NCBI GenBank assembly: GCA_022823365.1
Contig: JAJDXG010000040.1
Location: 1-64,000, forward strand
Length of the DNA: 64,000 nt
From: Gemmatimonadota bacterium
Lineage (GTDB): Bacteria; Gemmatimonadota; Gemmatimonadetes; Longimicrobiales; Gaopeijiaceae
Direction: 5' to 3'
Shown here: positions 10,001 to 17,168 of the stretch, one piece after another
How the letters are laid out: every line of letters begins with the position of its first letter
Position numbering within the stretch: the stretch's first letter is position 1
Notes under the pieces: model-generated
Seen by the model: only the letters and a program-made list of their open reading frames with translations
Told to the model about the DNA's origin: nothing
Database searches by the model: none
Translations under genes and position numbers: made by a program

Positions 10001-13000
10001 AAGCACCTCGGGCAAGGCGCCGGCACAGCGCCGAAACAGCCCGATCTCGTTCGTCGCGTGCGGGAACCGCCCCGCTGTCTCGCTCAGAAACGCTTCGACG
10101 TCGGGCGGCATTCGATCCGGCAGCGGCTCGTCGGCTCCGATCGTTACGACGAAGCCCTCGTCCTTCGGCTGCAACACGCCTGAACGAGCCAGTATCGCGA
10201 GCATCCGGCGCAACAGATTCAAGTGCTCGGGCAGGACTTCCAGGCGCACGCACAGCTCTTCGGGGTCGACGACCTCGCCCGCCCTGCGCTCCCACCCCAG
10301 TGCTTCGAGGGCTGAAAGCGCGTAGCACCACGACACCCGCTCCATAACCCCCTGCAGGTCGGTCTCGTCCGCGACCTCGACTCCCTCGTCAGCCAGATAA
10401 CCGGAGAACGGCTTCGAGCGGGAGGCCGCGGCCGACGGACTGGGGAGGAAGTCCGCCGCCGGCATGCCCGGCGGCAAAGCGCGGTCCCGCCATACGACCT
10501 CGTAGAGCAACTCCTCCAACCCCTCCACGGCGGGGAGCAGCGCACTCCGGGTCGCCCGCTTCACCGTGTACCCGATCAGCGTCCCGATCCGGGATCCACC
10601 GAGGTCGTAGAGGGTGATATCCGAGCTCAGCACTTCGGGGATTCCGGTGCCCGCGCCGTCCGGCGCCTCCCTCATGCGGACATGGCAGAACAGCCGCTCC
10701 GGCAGCTGTTCCGGCACCGAGAGGCGCTCCCACCCGAAGGGCAAATAGGTGACGTCGTCGTCGGACCCGAAGGTCTCGCGGGCTGCACCCATCACTTGAA
10801 AGCACCCGTCCAGGACGAGCGGATGAAACGCCAACCCGCCGCTGTCGGCCGAGTCCGGCAGGGATACATCGCCCAAAGCTTCGCCCGGCCCGGCCCAAAG
10901 CGCTTCCAATGTGCGGAAGGAGGGGCCGAGCTCGATCCCCACCTCGTCCTTGGCGCGGTAGTAGGCCGGAAGATCCACCGGCGCCAGATCCGTCCTGAGC
11001 CGTGCGAGATCCGGCGATGCGGCGAGCGGCGGATCCGCACCGGCGCCGGTCGAGACCCGGCCCTCCGCGTGCAGCGTCCATTCCTCGTCGGCGGCACCCC
11101 GGCTCAGAATCCGGACGCGGCGCGATCCGTCCTCGGCGGCATCGTCCAGCAGCACCTGCAGCCGCCGACCCTCTTCCTCGCTTCCGTCTCCACCGTCCCG
11201 CTCCGGGAAGACAAGCGCGCTCTGCATCTGGAAGTCTTCGACGACCGCCGGACCGGGGCCCTCCATGGTGCAGGCCGACGCGGCCATCGCGCCGTGGAGT
11301 GCGCCGGGAGCCACCACCCGGTCGAACACGCGGTGGTCGCCCAGCCATGCCGGGTCGGAGGGAAACAACTCGGTGTCGAAGCTGATCTCGCCGCTGGCGG
11401 ATTCGTGGCGGCTGCCGAGGAGCGGATGATCGGCGCTCGAGCGCCTCCGTCTTGGCGCGTCGATCCAGTGGCGGTCGCGGCGGAACGGATACCCTGGCAG
11501 CGAGATTCGGCGCCGCGACTCGCCGGCGAAGAGCCCGTCGAAGCACAGCGGCAGCCCCGCGTCGTACGCTCCCGCGACCGCCGCGAAGAAGGCGTCTTCG
11601 GCCTCCGTTGCCGAAACGTTGCGTCCAGGCCGCTTGAGACTCGACAGCGCCACGGGAGGCTCGGGGGTCGCTGCCGACGCGGGCCAGGCGAGCGTGGTCA
11701 TGGGCGCGAGCACCGCGTGCGGACCGATCTCCACGACCGCGTCCACCCCCAGTCCCGCCAGCGTCTCAACGCAGGCGCGGAACGCGACAGGTGCACGCAT
11801 CTGCCGCCGCCAGTACGCCGCGTCCAGCGCCTCGCCCGGACCGACCGTCCGTCCGGTGAGATTGCTGATGAAGGGAAGCGAAGGTGGCGCAAAGGCGACC
11901 CGCGAGAGAGCTTCCTCCAGATCGTCCAGAGCCGGCTCGATCATGGCGCTGTGGTAGGCGGGACTCTTCCGGAGCCGCGCGACCCGAATCCCCGCCGCCT
12001 CCAGACGCTCGAGGATCGCGGCGACCTCCGCCGCCGGACCGCTGATGACCTGATGAGCGCCATTGTCGGCGGCGATGCAAAGGCCGACGCCGCGGCAGGC
12101 CGCATTGTGCTCGTCCAGCGCCTCCGCGACGTGAGTGGCCGGCGCGAACACCGCGCCCATCGCGCCTTCGCCGGGAAGGGCGCCGACCAGCTCTCCCCGC
12201 ACCGCTGCAAGGCGCAGGCCGTCCTCCAGGCCGAACACGCCCGCGGTATGGGCCGCCGCGATCTCGCCCAGGCTGTGTCCCAGCACCACGTCCGGCCGAA
12301 TGCCGAGGCTTGACCACAGCGCCGCGAGGGCGCATTCGAGTGCGTAGATCGCGGGCTGCTTCCACTGCGGATCGTCCAGGTCCCCCGCGGCCGCAGGGCG
12401 ACCGAACATCACGTCGAGCAGCGAGGCGTCACGCTCTCGCCGGAGCACTTCGTCGCAACGATCGAGTACCGCGCGCACTACCGGCTCGCTCGCATAGAGC
12501 CCCGCGCCCATGCCCGGCCACTGACTGGCCTGTCCGGTGTAGGCGAAGGCGATCTTCCGTCCCGCCCCTGGCCGGGGAGACTCCGTTGGCGGACCCTGTT
12601 CAGGCGAGACAAGCGCCTTCAGCCTCTCACGCAACGACTCCGCGTCCCGGAACACCACGCCTGCCCGGTGATCGAAGTGACTGCGCCCCACACCCGCCGT
12701 CCAGGCCATGTCCGCAAGAAGCGCTTCATCCGCGCCGCTCATGGCGGATTCCTTCCCCACTCCTTCGTCGACCCAATCGAGATACCGACCCGCCAACTCG
12801 CGGAGCGCCTCTTCGGACTTGGCGGAAAGCGGCAGAATACGTGTCACGCGGGTAGCGAGTCCTCCCTGTCGCGGCGCAAGCGACGGCATCGCATTCGCGC
12901 TCTCCTCCGCCGGCGGGACGGCGACGGGCAACGCCGGCCCGACGGGCCACCGTCGGTCGTTCGGCCCCCCACCCTCCGAGGCGCCGTCGGCGGGTTCGTG

Positions 13001-14302
13001 CCCTTCCAGGAGGATGTGGGCGTTCGTCCCGGACCACCCGAAGCCACTTACCCCGGCCCGCGGAGGTCGGCCCGCACGAAGCGGCCACTCCATCCGGTCT
13101 CCCGTCACCCGCAGGGGAATCCGATCCCAGTCGATCCGGGGGCTTGGATTATGGAAATGCAGGTGTTTCGGGATCGTTCGCTGCCCCATGGAAAGGACGG
13201 CCTTGATCATCCCCGCCACGCCCGCGGCCGCCTCCAGGTGGCCGATGTTCGTCTTCACGGAACCGATCAGGACCGGGCGCTCCGGTTCCCGTCCCCTGCC
13301 GTAGGCGGCTGCCGTCGCGCGCGCCTCGATGGGGTCCCCTACTTCCGTTCCCGTGCCATGCGCCTCCACGTAGTCCACATCCGAAGGCTGGAGTCCCGCC
13401 CGCAGGAGCGCGTCCTCGATGCAACGTTCCTGCGCGTCCTGGCTCGGCACCGTCAGGCCCGGGGTCGCGCCGTCCTGGTTCACTGCGGTGCTGCGGATCA
13501 CGGCCCAGATCCGGTCGCCGTCGGCCAGGGCCTCGCCGAGCCGCTTCAGGACCAGGATGCCGCACCCTTCACCTCGCACATAGCCGTTCGCCCCCGCGTC
13601 GAAGGTGGCGCACCGTCCATCCGGCGACAGCATCCCGGCGTTTGCGCGCATTTCGAACAGCTGGGCCGACAGGATCGCATGCACGCCACCCGCCAGCGCC
13701 AGGTCCGCCTCCCGACGTTGCAGCCCCGACACGGCCTGGTGAATCGCCACCAGCGACGAGGAGCAGGCGGTGTCGAGGGCCATCGCCGGACCGTTCAGCC
13801 CCAATGCGAAGGCAACCCGCCCGATGGCGGTGTTGAAGGATGTTCCCGTGACCGAGTAGAGGCTTGCGGCCGGTTCCGTCGGCTGTCCCGCGTCGAGGAC
13901 CAGCGCCCGGTAGTCGTAGTTGCTGATGCCCGCGTATACGCCGGTGCGGCTGCCCTTCAGCCGATCCGGATCGATCCCGGCATCCTCGAGCGCCTGCCAG
14001 CTCGTCTCCAGCATCATGCGCTGCTGCGGATCCAGGCGTTGCGCCTCGACCGGCGAGATACGGAAAAACGAGGCGTCGAACTCGTCCAGCCGATCGAGGA
14101 AGCCGGCAAACTGACAACCCCTTGCAACCTTGTCGTCTGAGAACAGCTGGCCCGCACGCCCGGCTCCGGAACCCGGAACCCCCTCGGTGACCGCGTTTAC
14201 GCCGGCTTCGAGCAGGTCCCAGAACTCGCGAACACCGGGTGCACCGGGAAATCGGCAGGCCATGCCGACAATCGCAATGGGCTCGGAGTCATTGGGGGGC
14301 AT
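4022..14302 (-). CDS. Highly reducing, C-methylating type I polyketide synthase, KS-AT-DH-cMT-ER-KR-ACP-KS-pseudoAT
   Basis: About 3426 residues from the ATG at 14302, which has GAGG five bases upstream; an in-frame GTG at 14332 without a ribosome site is less likely. Domains, by residue: KS 7-433 (Cys180 in DTACSSS, EAHGTGT, KTNIGH). AT 584-880 (Ser677 in GHSLGE, PAYH rather than HAFH, malonyl-like). DH 958-1250 (His990 with Asp in place of Gly994; DxxxQ intact at 1165-1169). C-methyltransferase 1320-1660 (SAM loop VLEVGAGIG). ER 1895-2205 (HAGAGGVGL). KR 2218-2400 (GGLGGIG, with His2366 at the usual Tyr). ACP 2490-2570 (Ser2527 in GMDSL). Second KS 2604-3025 (Cys2771 in a changed LNCAAS context). 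Degenerate AT 3075-3390. The first module matches the fungal highly reducing PKS order and would make a reduced, methyl-branched chain. There is no loading, thioesterase or reductase release domain. It lies 23 bp downstream of the DUF5916 gene and probably shares its transcript. Confidence 0.93.
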   Translation of the reverse strand: MPPNDSEPIAIVGMACRFPGAPGVREFWDLLEAGVNAVTEGVPGSGAGRAGQLFSDDKVARGCQFAGFLDRLDEFDASFFRISPVEAQRLDPQQRMMLETSWQALEDAGIDPDRLKGSRTGVYAGISNYDYRALVLDAGQPTEPAASLYSVTGTSFNTAIGRVAFALGLNGPAMALDTACSSSLVAIHQAVSGLQRREADLALAGGVHAILSAQLFEMRANAGMLSPDGRCATFDAGANGYVRGEGCGILVLKRLGEALADGDRIWAVIRSTAVNQDGATPGLTVPSQDAQERCIEDALLRAGLQPSDVDYVEAHGTGTEVGDPIEARATAAAYGRGREPERPVLIGSVKTNIGHLEAAAGVAGMIKAVLSMGQRTIPKHLHFHNPSPRIDWDRIPLRVTGDRMEWPLRAGRPPRAGVSGFGWSGTNAHILLEGHEPADGASEGGGPNDRRWPVGPALPVAVPPAEESANAMPSLAPRQGGLATRVTRILPLSAKSEEALRELAGRYLDWVDEGVGKESAMSGADEALLADMAWTAGVGRSHFDHRAGVVFRDAESLRERLKALVSPEQGPPTESPRPGAGRKIAFAYTGQASQWPGMGAGLYASEPVVRAVLDRCDEVLRRERDASLLDVMFGRPAAAGDLDDPQWKQPAIYALECALAALWSSLGIRPDVVLGHSLGEIAAAHTAGVFGLEDGLRLAAVRGELVGALPGEGAMGAVFAPATHVAEALDEHNAACRGVGLCIAADNGAHQVISGPAAEVAAILERLEAAGIRVARLRKSPAYHSAMIEPALDDLEEALSRVAFAPPSLPFISNLTGRTVGPGEALDAAYWRRQMRAPVAFRACVETLAGLGVDAVVEIGPHAVLAPMTTLAWPASAATPEPPVALSSLKRPGRNVSATEAEDAFFAAVAGAYDAGLPLCFDGLFAGESRRRISLPGYPFRRDRHWIDAPRRRRSSADHPLLGSRHESASGEISFDTELFPSDPAWLGDHRVFDRVVAPGALHGAMAASACTMEGPGPAVVEDFQMQSALVFPERDGGDGSEEEGRRLQVLLDDAAEDGSRRVRILSRGAADEEWTLHAEGRVSTGAGADPPLAASPDLARLRTDLAPVDLPAYYRAKDEVGIELGPSFRTLEALWAGPGEALGDVSLPDSADSGGLAFHPLVLDGCFQVMGAARETFGSDDDVTYLPFGWERLSVPEQLPERLFCHVRMREAPDGAGTGIPEVLSSDITLYDLGGSRIGTLIGYTVKRATRSALLPAVEGLEELLYEVVWRDRALPPGMPAADFLPSPSAAASRSKPFSGYLADEGVEVADETDLQGVMERVSWCYALSALEALGWERRAGEVVDPEELCVRLEVLPEHLNLLRRMLAILARSGVLQPKDEGFVVTIGADEPLPDRMPPDVEAFLSETAGRFPHATNEIGLFRRCAGALPEVLRGNADPLSLLFGDAEPTAADLYRRAAVWRAANRMLGEVVRTLVDELPADRRLRVLEVGAGIGSATEYVLPELPAGRCDYMYTDISAGFFAEAEARFSAGDASIDYRVLDIEKDPVDQGFEAHGYDLVIAANVLHATRHLDETLAHCRTLLAPSGLLVALENQRGRGWMDLIFGQLDGWWRFDDRYRTDHALAGPEVWRRALADTGFAESEVLGLDLQEVAGLPDRGVIVAQGPAEIDLPEGVWVLAADRGGVAAELAAQLAAQNQRVVLAGDDPEVAAAESEAAIIAAPVDIERRESWRSLIEGLSPDVPFAGVVHLVAQDGHGAQATTADLAADAKRAAASALALVQGIADADAVPDKGVWFVTRGAQVLERERTGQLAGAPLWGFGKVVAREAPQLQPRMLDLDAEAAQPQAVLADELLFPDSENHIAHRQGRRQTARLVRAGGGVQRLALPEHADWVLAPGEGGAIETLRIEPLSPRPLEPKEVRVEVEACGLNFLDVFRAMGLVEEEGSLGEELCGRIVETGSDVTTVSVGDRVAGFAFGTFGEEVVTREELVALVPPNVPATALATIPSVFVTCVLSYELAGLKAGDRVLIHAGAGGVGLAGIQLARASGAEVFATASARKREYLRSIGVEHVFDSRSTAFGQDILDATGGAGVDVVLNSLTGEGFIEASLACLAQGGRFVELARRDILSEDEMAALRPDVTYAILDLYTLKQHDPAAPGAALRDVLARIATGQLEPLRHTIWPFAETSAAMGYMRAARHIGKIVLTTPPLTGGRLRRDGTYLVTGGLGGIGLALAEWLAERGAGSVVLNGRRTPDAAAEEEIEALRARGCRIEVEIADVTDTAALDDMLSRIDGTLPPLAGVIHSVGVLSDAALGNQSWESFQTVLWPKMLGAWHLHRATMERDLDIFVLFSSVAGVLGNPGQANHAAANAFLDQLAAHRRALGLPGQAIAWGAWSGLGEAEEQRERIAGRREASGTGWFTPEQGFMAFERLLRQDATGGVVAAVDWPVFGESLEGRPHLLEELLIVDADDDGTSSPDDLLALLAATPAAERESTLVSFLQGEVQAVLRLPAAPAPKVGFFDLGMDSLMAVELRNRLNRAFSETYVAPNTLVFDYPTISDLAGHLVDALDEAGAAADSAPVPEPAPTPEPAAAPTGPAVTTREDDEIAIVGMACRFPGAPDLQAFWSQLEAGHDAVTGGRQDDGSWAGIAGDPAAGDSAWGRGGFVEGIDRFDARFFGMTPIGTRMMDPQQRLLLETSWRAFEDAGIDLESLRGSNTGVYAGIATSEYRDLMMLAGGQDLNYLGTASSMALGGIAYKLGLMGPTMPVVLNCAASLVAVHHAVTALRQGEVDLALVGGVNAIFSLGLTREMVELGMLSPEGRCKTFDASANGSVRSEGCGMVVLKRLREAEADGDRIWGVVRGTAVNQNGATAGPTVPNGRAQQRVIGEALERAGVAPGEVDYLEAHGAGSTLGDPIEVQSAAAVYGEEREPSRPLLIGSVKTNIGHLESAAGIAGLIKIMLSMKQGVIPKHLHFKSPNEHVDWNALPVRVTSEATPWPRDPDRPRRAGVSAFGISGTNAHVVVEGYELPDDTFHAADAAGRPAGPAQTVGIPIPEPLTVLPPASGDVNPRILRVLPISGKSDEALRELAERYLAWLDAHARDLDAASGAANALLSDMAWTAGVGRDHFPHRAGIVFDDAGSLREGLRAVAHSDRARSSRAAAATPKLTFSYAAESGEWAGMAKTLYRTEPVVRAILDRCDQVFQDQRRGSTLRDLIFGQATGKADAIDPAWSQPAIFALQCAVTALWASVGIRPQVVTGRGVGGLAAAWCAGVLGLEDGLRFASALGMDVREAAFPEIALSSPALSILSQVDGRAVGPAEALDVAYWREQARTPRVAREAAQALADLDVDLVLEIGAGPGLGPVPLKDWANGPGRAPGTFEQWVAQAYDAGLPVTFTGLFAGEARRRISVPGYPFQRERYWFEPIT

Positions 14303-14325
14303 TGCTACCTCGTCGCCACGGCCCG

Positions 14326-16689
14326 TTACCACGATAGGGTCTTCGAGTATTTCACCGAGAACGCCCTTCCCGACGACAGCGGCGTACGCGGAATCATGTT
14401 TTCATCCCGCTCCGTGTGAAGGCCCTCGCTGTATACGAGCCAGAGATCGGTGCCTTCGCTGAAGTGATAGCGAATGCGCGTGTTGATGCTGGTGAGGTCG
14501 TCCACGCCGTTGTACTGGGTGTATGTGCTCAGAGAAAGACGGGTGTCCAGCGCAAACTCCACCTTCAGTTGCGCCAAATGCGTCGTGGTGGCCAGGTCGC
14601 GCTCGGGGAAATCGATCCGGTTGATGGAGTACGCCATCCCGAGCTCGAGATGCCCGGAGACGTTCCACACCGGCCCGGCCGATACACCGATCCGGCTTCC
14701 GTCGTAGAAGGTGCCGGCCGAAGCCGTGAACCTGCCGCGGAAATCGTCGCTGCGAGACAGCATGAAGTTGGCCGCAACCTCGTGAAACCAGTAGTCTCCC
14801 GCCGCGACTTCCACATCGGAAATGGGGAACGGGTCGCGCACGCTTTCGAACTGCGACCTGACACCCACATCGAGCCTGGCTCCGCCCTTGAACTGGACCT
14901 CCGCCTTGGGATATACCTCCCTCGATTCCGGCGTCCCGTCCGAATTGCGGGTGAACTGCGTGGCGGTCAGCCGCACGCCCTGCCTGCGAAACATCGAGCT
15001 GGCGTCCATGTACTCGCCGTATGCCAGTTCCAGGCCGCCAAGGGTGAAGCCCGTGCGCCGCTGGAATCCGAGGCCGGGCCTGTAGTCGGATCCCACTCGG
15101 ACGGCATCGGCGGAGTAAGTGAATCCCTCGTCGCGACGCCGCTCCCAGCGGGCCCGCATCAGTCCGGTCTCCAGGCCGGTGGCGTCCGCCGTCGCCTCGT
15201 CGAAGGTCTGCGCCCATTGCAGCAGGGCGTACTCGTCGCCGGCCACCCGCACCGACGCGTCCAGTCCGTACGCGACGTTGTCCCCGCCGTGCGAACCCAG
15301 CCGGCTGGTGACCATCGCGCCAACGGTCGAGTAGGGGTTCAGGACCTGCTGGCGCAGACGCACCACGCCCATGTTCTCGGAAGACACGCTGCCGTGCGCC
15401 CCGGTCTGCATGTTCAGGAGCCCGTAGTCCGTACCCCCGATCCGTCCAACCGCGCGCACGCCGCCGTAGATCTTCACGATCTCGCCTTCGTGAAGCCCGA
15501 TCTGCCGGCTGTGGAAGAGCCGGTTGAAGGGCCCGCCGGTGTTGAAGTCGAAGGTCGCGGCGCGCTCCTGGAAGAACTGCCGCTTTTCGGGAATGAAAAG
15601 CGGAAAGCGCTCGATGTTGATCTGGGCGCTATCGGCCTCCACCTGTGCGAAATCGGTGTTGGCGGTGAGGTTCAACGCAAGGTTGGAGGTGGGGGAATAC
15701 TTGATGTCGAGTCCTGCTTCACGGGTGCCGTCCTGTTCGGCATCCCACACCGAATCCGGGCCTCGGGGACCGTCCGCGAGCTTCGGGGTCCGGCGCACGC
15801 CGCCCAGCACATAGGGCGTCGCGTAGACGGGAGTCTGCTGTCGCACGTTCTGGAGGGCGATGCGCTGAGCCTGGGAGGGCTTCACGAACGCCACCCCGCC
15901 CCAACCCGGATCGATGTCCGGGAAGAGGTGGCGCTCGTCCTTGCGCGCGATCATCCGGTAGATGATCAGGCCCATCGTCACCTCCTCGCCCAGCACCTGG
16001 AAACCCAGGGTGGAGAAGGGAATCCGAAACTCGGCGAACCAGCCCTCGCCGGTTCGGCTGGTCGCCACATCCCAGTACGAGTTCCAGTCGTTATTCATGG
16101 GCAGTCCGCCGCCGACCGTAAACTGGGCATCGTTGTAGACCGTGCGGTCCACGCGCGTCCCCGCCGGATTGGTCAGGAACATGACGGCGGTCTCATAGTC
16201 ATTGTAGCTGTCGACGATGATGGCCAGGGCGTCGTCCCCGCTGTACCGGTCCCGGTAGAAGGTGTTGGCGCGGATTCCCTCCGGATCGGAGTCGTACATG
16301 CGACCCGACACGTAGAGAAAGCGATCATCGTGGGCGATGCGAACTTCGCTGGCCTCCGTGATGGGGCCATGGTACGTGGGGGCGAACACGATCATCGGGA
16401 CGGGCTCGACGGCCTCCCATGCCGCCTCGTCCACGATCCCGTCCAACTCGATGGGCCCCGAGATACGGGGAATAACCATCGGGATGGTCCGGGAGTCACC
16501 CGTGGACGGGTCGGGTCCGGCCTGCGGAACCTGCCCGCTCAGGGGCGACGGCGGGAGCCAGGGCACCGCCGGAAGCAATGCCACGAGGAAAGCGCGGGCG
16601 AACAGCCTCGGCACATCCACGCGGGATGCCCCGGAGACGGGGCCGGCACCGCCGTCACCCGCCGTCGGGAAGGAAACTGTAGCCCCCAT
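14326..16689 (-). CDS. DUF5916 outer-membrane protein with CBM9-like N-terminal domain
   Basis: About 787 residues from the ATG at 16689, which has GAGG four bases upstream; an in-frame GTG at 16719 is the alternative. A signal-like hydrophobic segment (ARAFLVALLPAVPW) is followed by a CBM9-type domain of about 200 residues that opens with the IELDGIVDEAAW motif typical of this group. The C-terminal part of about 500 residues is rich in alternating aromatic beta-strands and ends in YSKTLSW, consistent with an outer-membrane barrel. The family is common in Gemmatimonadota, Acidobacteria and Bacteroidetes and its substrate is unknown. Its position directly before the PKS gene suggests export or surface handling of the polyketide product, but that is an inference. 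Confidence 0.85.
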   Translation of the reverse strand: MGATVSFPTAGDGGAGPVSGASRVDVPRLFARAFLVALLPAVPWLPPSPLSGQVPQAGPDPSTGDSRTIPMVIPRISGPIELDGIVDEAAWEAVEPVPMIVFAPTYHGPITEASEVRIAHDDRFLYVSGRMYDSDPEGIRANTFYRDRYSGDDALAIIVDSYNDYETAVMFLTNPAGTRVDRTVYNDAQFTVGGGLPMNNDWNSYWDVATSRTGEGWFAEFRIPFSTLGFQVLGEEVTMGLIIYRMIARKDERHLFPDIDPGWGGVAFVKPSQAQRIALQNVRQQTPVYATPYVLGGVRRTPKLADGPRGPDSVWDAEQDGTREAGLDIKYSPTSNLALNLTANTDFAQVEADSAQINIERFPLFIPEKRQFFQERAATFDFNTGGPFNRLFHSRQIGLHEGEIVKIYGGVRAVGRIGGTDYGLLNMQTGAHGSVSSENMGVVRLRQQVLNPYSTVGAMVTSRLGSHGGDNVAYGLDASVRVAGDEYALLQWAQTFDEATADATGLETGLMRARWERRRDEGFTYSADAVRVGSDYRPGLGFQRRTGFTLGGLELAYGEYMDASSMFRRQGVRLTATQFTRNSDGTPESREVYPKAEVQFKGGARLDVGVRSQFESVRDPFPISDVEVAAGDYWFHEVAANFMLSRSDDFRGRFTASAGTFYDGSRIGVSAGPVWNVSGHLELGMAYSINRIDFPERDLATTTHLAQLKVEFALDTRLSLSTYTQYNGVDDLTSINTRIRYHFSEGTDLWLVYSEGLHTERDENMIPRTPLSSGRAFSVKYSKTLSW

Positions 16690-17003
16690 CTGTCGTCCTC
16701 GCTTACCCTCGGCTGTCACCGAACTCGGTCAACGCTCTGCACTCCGAGGATTTTCCGCAACCCGCCGGGGCACGGCTTCCGGGGATGCGTCCGATGTCCG
16801 CAGCGTCCCGGGAACAAATGATCCCCGGTACCCGGGCTTCTGCTTGCCGCCGGTGTAGCGGCCTTGTAGTATTCCTGCAGCCGCTCCATTGGGGGAGTGG
16901 CGGGGCCGCTGGGGAATCGCTCAGATGGCGTTCTCCGACGGACCGCGGGCGCGGGCCCGCCGGCGTTCGGCCCGAGGTCGACTCATGAAAAGGAGGTGAT
17001 CAA
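16690..17003. other. Intergenic region upstream of the leader ORF
   Basis: 314 bases separating the divergent DUF5916 gene and the leader ORF. Apart from a plausible sigma-70 promoter at 16844-16872 and the strong ribosome-binding site at the right edge, I see no gene or repeat in it. Confidence 0.5.
16844..16872 (+). promoter_or_regulatory. Candidate sigma-70 promoter upstream of the leader ORF and permease
   Basis: TTGCCG at 16844-16849 and TAGTAT at 16867-16872 are separated by 17 bases. This is the best promoter-like pair in the intergenic region and points toward the leader ORF and permease. Confidence 0.35.
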
Positions 17004-17057
17004 TTGTCTAGTCCAAGTACTCTGTTCAGCCTGGCATGGGCAAGCGATCGCCGTTAG
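17004..17057 (+). CDS. Putative 17-codon leader peptide with a perfect Shine-Dalgarno sequence
   Basis: TTG-initiated ORF encoding MSSPSTLFSLAWASDRR. It is preceded by AAAAGGAGGTGATC (16988-17001), fully complementary to the 3' tail of 16S rRNA, with AGGAGG ending seven bases before the TTG. No other site in the window shows such a match. An overlapping four-codon ORF (ATG AAA AGG AGG TGA, 16985-16999) lies within the same ribosome site. A 10-bp stem hairpin follows 63 bases after the stop and then the permease gene starts. A leader-peptide or attenuation role is an inference; a free-standing small protein is also possible. Confidence 0.45.
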   Translation: MSSPSTLFSLAWASDRR

Positions 17058-17120
17058 CCGAGTGATCGTATCTGTTCCGGCCAGCGGCCATCGTGCCGGG
17101 CTGAGCAGAAAACGCAGGAA

Positions 17121-17154
17121 GAAGGCGCCGTCGGATCGTTCCGGCGGCGCCTTC
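17121..17154 (+). terminator. GC hairpin between leader ORF and permease
   Basis: A perfect 10-bp stem (GAAGGCGCCG/CGGCGCCTTC) with a 14-base loop and no T-run after it. It lies between the small leader ORF and the permease start and could be a terminator or attenuator. Confidence 0.5.
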
Positions 17155-17168
17155 GTCGTGGTCAGGCG

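Noticed and set aside
6611-10183. Open frame of about 1190 codons on the plus strand inside the PKS
   Set aside because: It is an antisense shadow of the DH-cMT-ER-KR-ACP region, rich in Arg, His and Gly, with no recognisable motif.
14416-16821. Open frame of about 800 codons opposite the DUF5916 gene
   Set aside because: It has no motif and a composition typical of antisense to GC-rich genes; the minus frame has a signal peptide, a CBM9 motif and a barrel.
16988-17001. Possible 16S rRNA 3' fragment on the minus strand (GATCACCTCC-like)
   Set aside because: The match stops after the anti-Shine-Dalgarno tail and the expected upstream 16S sequence is absent; its spacing to a TTG ORF fits a ribosome site.
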